From JAFGRU01 sp016934985 (GTDB lineage: Bacteria > Desulfobacterota > Desulfuromonadia > Desulfuromonadales > JAAYDE01), in NCBI GenBank assembly GCA_963665045.2, contig CAXXJQ010000009.1, positions 310,001-374,000 on the forward strand: DNA of 64,000 nt, read 5' to 3'. Position numbers and translations under genes: made by a program. The number at the start of each line of letters is the position of its first letter. The stretch's first letter is position 1. Below, one piece after another: positions 42,701-51,414 of the stretch. The notes beneath the pieces are model-generated. The model was not told where the DNA came from. It saw nothing but the letters and a program-made list of their open reading frames with translations, and ran no database searches.

Positions 42701-43965
42701 ATAACCGGATGCTCGCGGATGACCTCCTCGAGAACGTCCCAGACCTCCGGTTTTTCTTTCTCCACCATTTTTTTGGCGCTCTTGATGGTGGCGCAATGGC
42801 CTTCTTCAATCAGTTTATGATAGATAAACGGCTTGAACAGCTCCAGTGCCATCTTCTTGGGCAGACCGCACTGATGGAGTTTGAGCTCGGGGCCGACAAC
42901 AATAACCGAACGGCTCGAATAATCGACGCGCTTCCCAAGGAGATTCTGGCGGAAACGCCCGCCCTTCCCTTTGAGCATGTCTGAGAGCGATTTCAAAGGC
43001 CTCTTGTTGGGGCCGGTGATGGCACGGCCGCGGCGCCCGTTGTCGAACAGGGCATCCACCGCTTCCTGCAGCATGCGCTTTTCATTGCGGATGATGACAT
43101 CCGGAGCACGCAGCTCCAGGAGCCGCTTAAGACGATTATTGCGGTTGATAACCCGGCGATAGAGGTCGTTAAGGTCGGAGGTCGCGAAACGTCCGCCATC
43201 GAGGGGGACCAGAGGACGCAACTCGGGGGGCAGGACGGGAATGACTTCAAGGATCATCCACTCGGGCCGGTTGCCGCTCTCCTGCAGCGCTTTCAATATC
43301 TTGAGCCTTTTGGCAATTTTCTTGCGCTTGGCGTCGCTTCCCGCCTCCTTCATCTCAATGCGCAACTCTTCGGTCATCTTTTCGATATCAAAGGACGAGA
43401 GGAGCTCCCCTATGGCCTCGGCACCCATGCCTGCACGGAACTGATCAGGGAATTCCGCCATCAGCTCATCGTACTTGTCGATGGTCAAGACCTGGTTTTC
43501 CGTAACAGGAGCACTGCCTTTATCGAGGACCAAATAATTCTCAAAGTAGAGAACCCGTTCGACCTCCTTGAGGGTCATGTCAAGCAGGGTGGCAATCCGA
43601 GACGGCAACGACTTCAAAAACCAGATGTGCGCCACCGGGCAGGCCAGGTCGATATGACCAAGACGCTCCCGGCGCACCTTGCTGGGAATAACCTCGACGC
43701 CGCATTTTTCACAGACGATACCACGATGCTTCATGCGTTTGTATTTTCCGCAATTACACTCGTAGTCCTTGGTGGGGCCAAAAATCTTAGCGCAGAAAAG
43801 CCCGTCCCGTTCCGGCTTAAAGGTGCGGTAATTGATAGTTTCCGGCTTCTTCACTTCACCGAAGGAGCGTTCACGGATCTTCTCCGGCGAGGCCAGCGAC
43901 AGACGGATTGAATTAAAATTCAAAGGATCCTTTGGCTGTTCGAAAAGACTAAAAATGTCTTCCAA
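39775..43965 (-). CDS. rpoC: RNA polymerase beta' subunit
   Basis: The 1396-residue subunit carries the catalytic [12 protein letters not shown] loop (near residue 460) with three Mg-binding aspartates. It has an N-terminal zinc site (Cys70, Cys72, Cys85, Cys88) and a second one near the [19 protein letters not shown] stretch. The bridge and trigger helices ([42 protein letters not shown]) are intact. The last 35 or so residues are an acidic tail ([20 protein letters not shown]...). It follows rpoB by 35 bases. Confidence 0.99.
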   Translation of the reverse strand: [1396 protein letters not shown]

Positions 43966-44000
43966 AGCGCTATCTCCTGTTCAAATTTTAGAAAATATGG

Positions 44001-47000
44001 TTATTGCTCGTCTTCTTCAAGAAGCTCCACTTCCAGGCAAAGAGACTGCAATTCCTTAATCAATACGTTGAAAGACTCCGGCAGACCGGCCTCCAGAGTA
44101 TGTTTGCCTTTGACGATGGATTCATACATGCGGGTACGGCCAGCCACATCGTCGGATTTGACGGTCAAAAATTCCTGCAACGCATGGGCGGCACCGTAGG
44201 CCTCCATGGCCCAAACCTCCATTTCACCAAGACGCTGACCGCCGAACTGGGCTTTACCGCCAAGGGGCTGCTGGGTAACCAGACTGTAGGGTCCGATACT
44301 GCGGGCGTGAATCTTGTCATCAACAAGATGATGAAGCTTGAGCATATACATGACTCCAACGGTGACCTTCTCTTTGAAAGATTCGCCGGTGCGGCCGTCA
44401 TAAAGAGTCATCTGCCCGGACGGAGAGAAATCGGCCCGCTCCATCTCCTGCTTGATGAGGGCCTCGTTAACCCCTTCGAAAACCGGCGTTGCCATAGCCA
44501 CACCCGGACTCAGGCGACGCCCCACCCTCAACACCTCGTCATCGGCAAGCATATCAACGAAAGCATCCATTTCAGAATTTCCGTAAACTTCCTTGATCTT
44601 GCTGCGCAACGCCTCGGGGCTATAATCCCGGTCTATAGCCTGTTGGATCTGCTGGCCCAAACCACGGGCCGCCAAACCCAAATGAGTTTCGAGAATCTGT
44701 CCGACATTCATACGAGAGGGAACCCCAAGCGGGTTGAGAACAATCTCAATGGGTGTACCATCTTCCATGTAGGGCATATCCTCTTCCGGCAGAATGCGGG
44801 AGAGAACACCTTTATTGCCGTGGCGCCCGGCCATCTTGTCACCGACAGAGAGCTTGCGCTTGATGGCCACGTAGACCTTGACCATCTTGATGACTCCAGG
44901 AAGCAGATCATCGCCGCTTTTAAGCTTTTCGATCTTATCTTCGAAAACGGCTTTGATCAGTTCTTCGCGCTCCTGTAATTTAAGAATAACCTGACTGACC
45001 TTTTCCTCAACCTCATTGGCCTCAATCAGTGAAATTTCATTCCAGCGCCGGAAAGGAACGCAGCCGAGCATCTCAGCGGTAATTTCCTTGCCCGTTTCCA
45101 GGAGGACCTCGCCACTCGTATCAAAAATCGGTGCTGCTGAAATACAGCCCATGAGCATCGGCTTGAGTTTTTTCTTGGCGGAGTCACGAATAATCCGGGT
45201 TTCATCTTCCTGATCCTTACGAAGTTTTTCGATTTCCGCTTTCTCGATATCCTCAGTACGGGGGTCCTTGTCCGCCCCTTTTCGTGAGAAAACCCGGGCT
45301 CCGATAACAACGCCTTCGACTCCAGGCGGAACACGCAGGGAGGTATCACGAACATCGCCGGCCTTTTCACCGAAGATGGCCCGCAGCAGCTTTTCTTCGG
45401 GAGAGAGTTGAGTCTCACCCTTGGGAGTAATCTTGCCGACCAGAATATCCCCGGGCTTAACCTCGGCCCCGATGCGAATGATCCCGCTTTCGTCGAGGTT
45501 GCGCAGGGCGTCCTCGCTCAGGTTGGGAATATCGTTGGTGATCTCTTCTTTACCAAGCTTGGTGTCACGGGCGACACATTCAAACTCTTCAATATGGATG
45601 GAGGTATAACGATCCTCCTTGACCAGTTTTTCTGAGATCAGGATCGAGTCCTCAAAGTTATATCCACCCCATGGCATGAAAGCCACCAGGACATTCTGTC
45701 CCAGAGCCAGTTCGCCCCACTGGGTCGAAGGACCGTCGGCAATAATCTGGCCGCCGTCGACACGGTCACCCACCTTGACAATAGGTTTCTGGTTGAGGCA
45801 GGTATTCTGGTTGGAACGGGCAAATTTGGTCAGTCGATAGATATCCACCCCGGTGCCGGTCTCATCCACCTCTCCTTCGTCAATCTTGATGACGATACGC
45901 GAGGCATCGACACTTTCGACCACGCCACTGTGACGGCAGACGACCGCAGCACCCGAGTCATGAGCCACGATACGCTCCATGCCGGTCCCGACCAGAGGCG
46001 CATCCGTGCGCAGCAAGGGGACCGCCTGGCGCTGCATGTTGGAACCCATGAGAGCACGGTTGGCGTCGTCATTTTCCAGAAACGGGATCAGGGACGCCGC
46101 CACGGAGACCAGCTGTTTGGGCGAAACGTCCATAAGCTCAATGTCCTCCCGCTGTACCAGCATGGCCTCGCCATACTTACGGGCATTGACAAACTCATTG
46201 GTAAACCCGCCGTCCTCATCCAATTCGGCGTTGGCTTGGGCAATGGTGTGTCCCTCTTCTTCCAAAGCCGAGAAATACTTGATCTCAGTGGAAACCTTTC
46301 CGTCTTTGATAAGGCGGTAAGGGGTTTCCACAAAACCGTATTCATTGATGCGGGCATAAGTTGAGAGAGACGCAATGAGACCAATGTTGGGTCCTTCCGG
46401 GGTCTCGATAGGACAGACACGACCGTAATGGGTCGGGTGGACGTCACGCACCTCGAAACCGGCCCGCTCCCGGGTCAACCCTCCGGGTCCCAGTGCCGAA
46501 AGACGGCGCTTGTGGGTAACCTCGGAAAGGGGATTGGTTTGATCCATGAACTGGGACAACTGGGAGGAGCCGAAAAACTCCTTGACCACCGCGGATACGG
46601 GCTTGGAATTGATCAAGTCATGCGGCATGAGGCTGTCCACTTCCGAGATGCTCATGCGCTCCTTGATAGCCCGTTCCATGCGGACCAGCCCGACACGATA
46701 CTGATTTTCCAAAAGTTCACCGACGGCACGGACACGACGATTGCCCAGGTGGTCGATGTCATCGATACTCCCTTTGCCGTTACGAAGATCGATGAGGTAG
46801 CGGACCACCTCCAGGATATCTTCCTTGGTCAGGGTGGCAACCTCTACGGGAACCTTCAGGCCAAGCTTGTAGTTGAGCTTGATACGGCCGACAGCCGAAA
46901 GATCGTAACGCTCGGCGTTGAAAAAGAGGTTTTCGAAAAGTGCCGTGGCACTCTTGACCGTGGGAGGATCGCCGGGACGCAGGCGCCGATAAATCTCAAT

Positions 47001-48110
47001 AATGGCGTCCTGAGGGGTTTCAATCTTGTCGAGCAGCAGGGTCTCACGCAGGAAGGGTCCGACATAAAGGTTATCGATAAAAAGGACCTTGAGGCTTTTT
47101 ATGCCGTGTTCCCGTAAAAGCTCCAGCTTGCTTTCGGTAATTTCCTCGTTGCATTCCAGGAGCACCTCACCGGTGGTCTCGTCGACCACGTCCGTGGAGG
47201 CAATGCGCCCGAGTACATCTTCGGTGGCAATGGTGAAATATTCGACGCCTTTTTCCTCAAGCTTGCGGATGGCGGCACGGGTAAATTTGCGGTTGGCCTT
47301 GAGAATCACCTCGCCGTCGGGGGCAAGGATATCGGATGTGGCGCGCTGACCGGGAAGGAGCAAGGGCTCGACCTTCTTCTTGAAACCACCCTCCTCGAGA
47401 AGGATATCCTCCGTACTATAATAATAGTTGAGAAGTTCCTCAGCGGAGTAACCTAGCGCCTTGAGCAGAACGGTTGCAGGCATTTTGCGGCGCCGGTCAA
47501 TGCGGACGAAAAGAATATCCTTGTGATCGAAATCGAAATCGAGCCAGGACCCCCGGTAAGGAATGACCCTGGCATTAAAAAGGATCTTGCCACTCGAATG
47601 GGTCTTCCCTTTGTCATGGTCGAAGAAGACGCCGGGCGAACGGTGGAGCTGGCTGACAATAACCCGCTCGGTGCCATTAATAATAAAGGTACCGTTTTCG
47701 GTCATCAGGGGCAGTTCACCAAAGTACACTTCCTGCTCCTTGATATCCCGAATAGACTGGGCACCGGTATCGCTTTCCACATCCCAGGAAACCAGACGGA
47801 CCCTGACTTTCATGGGAGAAGCAAAAGTCATCCCCCGCTGGTGACATTCACTGACATCGTATTTCGGCAGGCCCAGCGAGTAGGAGACATATTCCAGGGA
47901 GCAGCTTCCGCTAAAATCCGTAATCGGGAATACCGAACGAAACACGGCTTCCAGACCAATATTTTTCCTGTCGCTGACGGGAACATCCGCCTGCAAAAAG
48001 CGTCTGTACGAATTTTTCTGGATGTCGATAAGGTTGGGGATGTCGATTATTTTCTTAATTTCAGCGAAGTGTTTTCTAAACAGCGGGTTATTCGTGATCG
48101 AATAAGCCAT
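44001..48110 (-). CDS. rpoB: RNA polymerase beta subunit
   Basis: The 1369-residue subunit begins MAYSITNNPLFRKHFAEIKKIIDIPNLIDIQ. The rifampicin-binding segment (FFGSSQLSQFMDQTNPLSEVTHKRRLSALGPGGLTRERAGFEVRDVHPTHYGR) looks like the sensitive wild type. The catalytic-side GEKMAGRHGNKGV-type motif appears as GDKMAGRHGNKGVLSRI. It follows rplL after a 92-base gap with a stem-loop and is followed directly by rpoC. Confidence 0.99.
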   Translation of the reverse strand: MAYSITNNPLFRKHFAEIKKIIDIPNLIDIQKNSYRRFLQADVPVSDRKNIGLEAVFRSVFPITDFSGSCSLEYVSYSLGLPKYDVSECHQRGMTFASPMKVRVRLVSWDVESDTGAQSIRDIKEQEVYFGELPLMTENGTFIINGTERVIVSQLHRSPGVFFDHDKGKTHSSGKILFNARVIPYRGSWLDFDFDHKDILFVRIDRRRKMPATVLLKALGYSAEELLNYYYSTEDILLEEGGFKKKVEPLLLPGQRATSDILAPDGEVILKANRKFTRAAIRKLEEKGVEYFTIATEDVLGRIASTDVVDETTGEVLLECNEEITESKLELLREHGIKSLKVLFIDNLYVGPFLRETLLLDKIETPQDAIIEIYRRLRPGDPPTVKSATALFENLFFNAERYDLSAVGRIKLNYKLGLKVPVEVATLTKEDILEVVRYLIDLRNGKGSIDDIDHLGNRRVRAVGELLENQYRVGLVRMERAIKERMSISEVDSLMPHDLINSKPVSAVVKEFFGSSQLSQFMDQTNPLSEVTHKRRLSALGPGGLTRERAGFEVRDVHPTHYGRVCPIETPEGPNIGLIASLSTYARINEYGFVETPYRLIKDGKVSTEIKYFSALEEEGHTIAQANAELDEDGGFTNEFVNARKYGEAMLVQREDIELMDVSPKQLVSVAASLIPFLENDDANRALMGSNMQRQAVPLLRTDAPLVGTGMERIVAHDSGAAVVCRHSGVVESVDASRIVIKIDEGEVDETGTGVDIYRLTKFARSNQNTCLNQKPIVKVGDRVDGGQIIADGPSTQWGELALGQNVLVAFMPWGGYNFEDSILISEKLVKEDRYTSIHIEEFECVARDTKLGKEEITNDIPNLSEDALRNLDESGIIRIGAEVKPGDILVGKITPKGETQLSPEEKLLRAIFGEKAGDVRDTSLRVPPGVEGVVIGARVFSRKGADKDPRTEDIEKAEIEKLRKDQEDETRIIRDSAKKKLKPMLMGCISAAPIFDTSGEVLLETGKEITAEMLGCVPFRRWNEISLIEANEVEEKVSQVILKLQEREELIKAVFEDKIEKLKSGDDLLPGVIKMVKVYVAIKRKLSVGDKMAGRHGNKGVLSRILPEEDMPYMEDGTPIEIVLNPLGVPSRMNVGQILETHLGLAARGLGQQIQQAIDRDYSPEALRSKIKEVYGNSEMDAFVDMLADDEVLRVGRRLSPGVAMATPVFEGVNEALIKQEMERADFSPSGQMTLYDGRTGESFKEKVTVGVMYMLKLHHLVDDKIHARSIGPYSLVTQQPLGGKAQFGGQRLGEMEVWAMEAYGAAHALQEFLTVKSDDVAGRTRMYESIVKGKHTLEAGLPESFNVLIKELQSLCLEVELLEEDEQ

Positions 48111-48147
48111 GTTTGCTCCTTTTTAGCAGGAAATTAGGAAAGCAGAA

Positions 48148-48180
48148 TAGCCAAGGCCGCCATTTAAGCGACCTTGGCTA
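48148..48180 (-). terminator. stem-loop between rplL and rpoB, probable partial terminator
   Basis: TAGCCAAGG and CCTTGGCTA form 9-bp arms, extended after a small mismatch by CGC/GCG, with an AAATTT-type loop. On the minus strand the stem is followed by TTCTGCTTT, a weak T tract. The position matches the rplL-rpoB attenuator known in E. coli, which lowers rpoBC expression relative to L7/L12. Confidence 0.7.
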
Positions 48181-48202
48181 AAAGTGTACGTGTTTTTTCC
48201 TG

Positions 48203-48586
48203 TTACTTCAACTCGACAGAAGCGCCTGCTTCCTCGAGTTGCTTCTTGAGCTCATCAGCTTCTTCCTTAGGAACTGCCTCTTTAACCGTCTGAGGCGCGC
48301 CGTCCACCAGGTCTTTGGCTTCTTTGAGGCCCAGACCGGTAACCGCACGTACGACCTTGATGACATTAATTTTCTTGTCGCCGACGCTAGTCAGAACAAC
48401 GTCAAACTCGGTTTTTTCTTCTTCAGCAGCACCGCCACCTTCTGCCGGAGCAGCAGCGGCAACAGCAACAGGTGCGGCAGCAGAAACGCCAAATTTTTCT
48501 TCCAGTTCTTTGACCAGATCAGCAAGCTCAAGAACGGTCATGTTCTCAAGAAACTCAACAACTTGCTCTTTGGTAATATCAGCCAT
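48203..48586 (-). CDS. rplL: ribosomal protein L7/L12
   Basis: The 127-residue stalk protein has an N-terminal dimer domain (KEQVVEFLENMTVLELADLVKELEEKFGV), an Ala-rich hinge and a C-terminal factor-binding domain (KKINVIKVVRAVTGLGLKEAKDLVDGAPQTVKEAVPKEEADELKKQLEEAGA). It follows rplJ by 55 bases. Confidence 0.98.
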   Translation of the reverse strand: MADITKEQVVEFLENMTVLELADLVKELEEKFGVSAAAPVAVAAAAPAEGGGAAEEEKTEFDVVLTSVGDKKINVIKVVRAVTGLGLKEAKDLVDGAPQTVKEAVPKEEADELKKQLEEAGASVELK

Positions 48587-48641
48587 TTTTTTCCTCCGTA
48601 CGTATATCTAAAAAAACTATCGTTTAATTTGCTGCAACAAC

Positions 48642-49160
48642 CTAATTTCCTTTTTTCTCTTGTATAGCTGCCAGAACCTGAACAAGAGAGCGAGGTACTG
48701 CGGCCAGTACTCCAACCATGTTGCTGGCGGGAGCATTGAGGCTTCCAAGTAGCTGGGCAAGGAGAACTTCCCTGCTGGGCAGCTTGGAGAGCCTTTCGAT
48801 ATCGTCAACCGAAAATATCTGGCCGTCTACACAACCGACTTTGAGTTCGAATTTCTTGCTGTCTTTCGCAAATTCAGCCAGGACCTTGGCGGGTGCTACA
48901 GGTTCGCCATTGACAATTGCGATTGCGGTAGGACCTTCCAGGTAAGGATCAAGACCTTTCATCCCTGTTTCCTGGATGGCGATGCGCAAGAGAGTATTCT
49001 TGACAACCCGGTATTCGACTCCGACCTCGCGCAACTTGCGCCTGAGACTGTTGACTTCCTCTACATTCAGACCACGGTAGTCAACCAGGAAAGCTGCTTG
49101 CGCTTCGCTCAGCTTGGCTCCGAATTCAGAGACTTGCTCTTGCTTTTGTTGTTTGTTCAA
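48642..49160 (-). CDS. rplJ: ribosomal protein L10
   Basis: The 172-residue protein anchors L7/L12 dimers on the ribosomal stalk and, in complex with them, usually represses its own mRNA leader. The start codon is TTG, seven to eight bases after AAAGGAGG; no ATG fits better. EAQAAFLVDYRGLNVEEVNSLRRKLRE and EGPTAIAIV are typical. A structured leader and a TATAAT box lie upstream. Confidence 0.97.
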   Translation of the reverse strand: MNKQQKQEQVSEFGAKLSEAQAAFLVDYRGLNVEEVNSLRRKLREVGVEYRVVKNTLLRIAIQETGMKGLDPYLEGPTAIAIVNGEPVAPAKVLAEFAKDSKKFELKVGCVDGQIFSVDDIERLSKLPSREVLLAQLLGSLNAPASNMVGVLAAVPRSLVQVLAAIQEKKGN

Positions 49161-49330
49161 TGCCTATCCTCCTTTCTATTCGATTTTTGCGGAGACATCT
49201 ATCTCCGCCCCCAGTCAAAGTACATTAGGGAGGCAGGCATTTCCGCCACATCCTAATCCAGTCTCGGCAGGGGGGGGACATCCCATTAAACACGCATTGC
49301 GGTGTCCCTGCTTTCTTTAACCAAGGATGT
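49161..49330 (-). promoter_or_regulatory. L10-type autoregulatory leader
   Basis: The untranslated leader folds into a stem GGGACA/TGTCCC (49275-49280 with 49303-49308) enclosing an ACAC.GC-AAT-GC.GTGT hairpin, and a second stem GCGGAGA/TCTCCGC (49189-49208) ends just before the Shine-Dalgarno sequence. This agrees with the L10 leader family, in which the L10-L12 complex binds the rplJ mRNA. Match to the conserved kink-turn was not verified base by base. Confidence 0.55.
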
Positions 49331-49358
49331 TGTTGAATCTATTCTTAACAATCCTTTT

Positions 49359-49364
49359 ATTATA
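49359..49364 (-). promoter_or_regulatory. -10 box of the rplJL-rpoBC transcript
   Basis: A perfect TATAAT on the minus strand lies about 200 bases before rplJ, between rplA and the L10-type leader. No TTGACA-like box is at 16-18 bases, so the -35 is weak or activator-dependent. Confidence 0.5.
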
Positions 49365-49400
49365 GCCGGAAAAATCTGAATAAACGGAAAAAATACCGGT

Positions 49401-50105
49401 TCAGCCTTTCACCAGGGCTTGCAGAGCGACGGTATCCACAGAAACCCCAGGGCCCATAGTGCTCGAAATGGACGCTTTTTTGAAATACGTCCCTTTGGAG
49501 GTCGAAGGCTTGGCCTTCAACAGGGCATCCACCAGAGCAAGGATATTTTCCTGCAGCTGCGCACTGGAGAAGGACACTTTGCCCACAGGGGCATGAATGA
49601 TCCCGGCCTTTTCCACACGATATTCGACTTTACCCGACTTGGCCTCGGTCACCGCTTTGCTGATGTCAAAGGTGACGGTCCCGACCTTGGGGTTCGGCAT
49701 AAGGCCGCGCGGCCCCAGCAGTTTCCCTATTTTCCCGACCACACCCATCATATCAGGCGTCGCAATGGCTGCATCGAAGTCGAACCAACCACCCTTGATC
49801 TTTTCGACCAGGTCCTCAGCTCCGACCTCATCAGCGCCGGCCTCCGAAGCCTCCATGGCTTTGTCGCCCTTGGCGAAAACAACGACACGCATAGTCTTGC
49901 CCAAGCCGTTGGGAAGGACAACCGCCCCACGGATCATCTGATCGGCCTTACGCGGGTCGACACCGAGACGGATGGTGAAATCTACGGTCTCGTCAAACTT
50001 GGCATATTTTACTTCTTTTACTAAATCAATGGCTTCCTCAACAGGATAGAGAGCGTTCCGATCAACCTTTGATTTAGCTTCTTTATGCTTCTTGGCTTTA
50101 AGCAT
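49401..50105 (-). CDS. rplA: ribosomal protein L1
   Basis: The 234-residue stalk protein, a translational repressor of the rplKA unit in many bacteria, shows KAKKHKEAKSKVDRNALYPVEEAI and the signature IGKLLGPRGLMPNPKVGTVT. The ATG at MLKAKKHK has GGGGTG five bases before it; the in-frame TTG four codons earlier is part of that site. It follows rplK by 27 bases. Confidence 0.98.
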   Translation of the reverse strand: MLKAKKHKEAKSKVDRNALYPVEEAIDLVKEVKYAKFDETVDFTIRLGVDPRKADQMIRGAVVLPNGLGKTMRVVVFAKGDKAMEASEAGADEVGAEDLVEKIKGGWFDFDAAIATPDMMGVVGKIGKLLGPRGLMPNPKVGTVTFDISKAVTEAKSGKVEYRVEKAGIIHAPVGKVSFSSAQLQENILALVDALLKAKPSTSKGTYFKKASISSTMGPGVSVDTVALQALVKG

Positions 50106-50132
50106 TTTACACCCCAAACACGGTTTAATATC

Positions 50133-50555
50133 TTACTCTACTACCAAGCCCATGCTTCTGGCGGTACCCGCGATGATTCTACTCGCGCCTTCCAGGTCAA
50201 TAGCATTCAAGTCAGGCATTTTCAACTGGGCTATCTCTTCAATCTGACGCTGGGTCACCTTGCCCACTTTGTTGCGGTTCGGCTCCCCGGAACCTTTTTC
50301 GAGTTTTGCCGCTTTCAAAAGAAGCACCGCGGCCGGCGGTGTCTTGGTGATAAAAGAAAAAGATCTGTCGGCAAAAACAGTTATCACCACAGGAATGATC
50401 AACCCTTCCTGGCTCTGAGTTTTGGCGTTAAATGCCTTGCAGAATTCCATGATGTTGACCCCGTGCTGCCCAAGGGCCGGACCGACTGGGGGGGAAGGGT
50501 TGGCTTTGCCGGCCGGAATCTGCAATTTAATGGATCCGATTATTTTTTTGGCCAT
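50133..50555 (-). CDS. rplK: ribosomal protein L11
   Basis: The 140-residue protein of the GTPase-associated centre has the proline-rich N domain (KLQIPAGKANPSPPVGPALGQHGVNIMEFCKAFN) and the rRNA-binding C domain ending ASRIIAGTARSMGLVVE. It follows nusG by 78 bases. Confidence 0.98.
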   Translation of the reverse strand: MAKKIIGSIKLQIPAGKANPSPPVGPALGQHGVNIMEFCKAFNAKTQSQEGLIIPVVITVFADRSFSFITKTPPAAVLLLKAAKLEKGSGEPNRNKVGKVTQRQIEEIAQLKMPDLNAIDLEGASRIIAGTARSMGLVVE

Positions 50556-50633
50556 CTGCTACTCCTTGCCATGACGTTCTAAAAACTGTTCTTTTGATAT
50601 ACGCTGGTACTTTTATCTCAACCGACGACACCG

Positions 50634-51167
50634 TCAGGTGATCTTTTCGACCTGAATGAACTCAAGCTCCACCGGGGAAACCCTGCCAAAAATACTGACC
50701 ATGACCTTCAGCTTGCCTTTTTCCGGCTTGACGTCCTCAACTACGCCCGTGAAATTGACAAAGGGACCTTCCACAACGCGAACCGTCTCTCCCACCTCAA
50801 ACTCGACCTTAGGCTTCGGTTTTTCAACCCCCTCGGCAATGCGGGAGGTTATTTTCGCCACTTCCTCATCCGAGATCGGCGCCGGCCGGGTGCCACCGCC
50901 CACGAAACCTGTGACCTTGGGAATATTCTTGACGATATGCCAGGTTTCGTTGTTGAGATCCATCTGAACAAGAATATAACCGGGGAAAAACTTGCGCGTA
51001 GAGGTTTTCCGCTCCCCCTTCTTCAACTCTATTACAGTCTCGGAAGGGATGAGAATCTCCCCAAAAAACTCTTCGGCCTCCAGTGACTTTATGCGTTCTT
51101 CAAGGTTCAGCTTTACTTTGTTCTCATAACCTGAATAGGTATGGACTCCATACCATCTCATTGCCAT
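50634..51167 (-). CDS. nusG: transcription termination/antitermination protein NusG
   Basis: The 177-residue factor has the NGN domain (RWYGVHTYSGYENKVKLNLEERI, then FPGYILVQMDLNNETWHIVKNIPKVTGFVGG) that binds RNA polymerase and a C-terminal KOW domain (VGETVRVVEGPFVNFTGVVEDVKPEKGKLKVMVSIFGR) that binds Rho or S10. GGAGG lies before the first ATG. It follows secE by 20 bases. Confidence 0.98.
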   Translation of the reverse strand: MAMRWYGVHTYSGYENKVKLNLEERIKSLEAEEFFGEILIPSETVIELKKGERKTSTRKFFPGYILVQMDLNNETWHIVKNIPKVTGFVGGGTRPAPISDEEVAKITSRIAEGVEKPKPKVEFEVGETVRVVEGPFVNFTGVVEDVKPEKGKLKVMVSIFGRVSPVELEFIQVEKIT

Positions 51168-51187
51168 AAGAGGCCTCCTCCCTTTGC

Positions 51188-51385
51188 TTACCTGAGCAGT
51201 AACTTGATTATGGCCGATAAACCGGTATCAATGAGCCAGAGATACAAGGCCACAATGAGCGTCAGAATGATGACCACCTGGGTGGATGCCAAGGTTTCCT
51301 TCTTGGTCGGCCAGGTAACCTTTTTAAGTTCACTCTTAACTTTGCCAAGGAAGTCAGCTGTTTTTCCGAACACGCTTTTCCCCAA
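51188..51385 (-). CDS. secE: preprotein translocase subunit SecE
   Basis: The 65-residue single-span form has an amphipathic helix (FLGKVKSELKKVTWPTKKETLAST, with the invariant KVTWPT) and one transmembrane helix (VVIILTLIVALYLWLIDTGLSAII) that clamps SecY. It lies between tRNA-Trp and nusG. Confidence 0.97.
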   Translation of the reverse strand: MGKSVFGKTADFLGKVKSELKKVTWPTKKETLASTQVVIILTLIVALYLWLIDTGLSAIIKLLLR

Positions 51386-51414
51386 TAGTTGGTGGAACTC
51401 TCTCCCAGAAAAAA

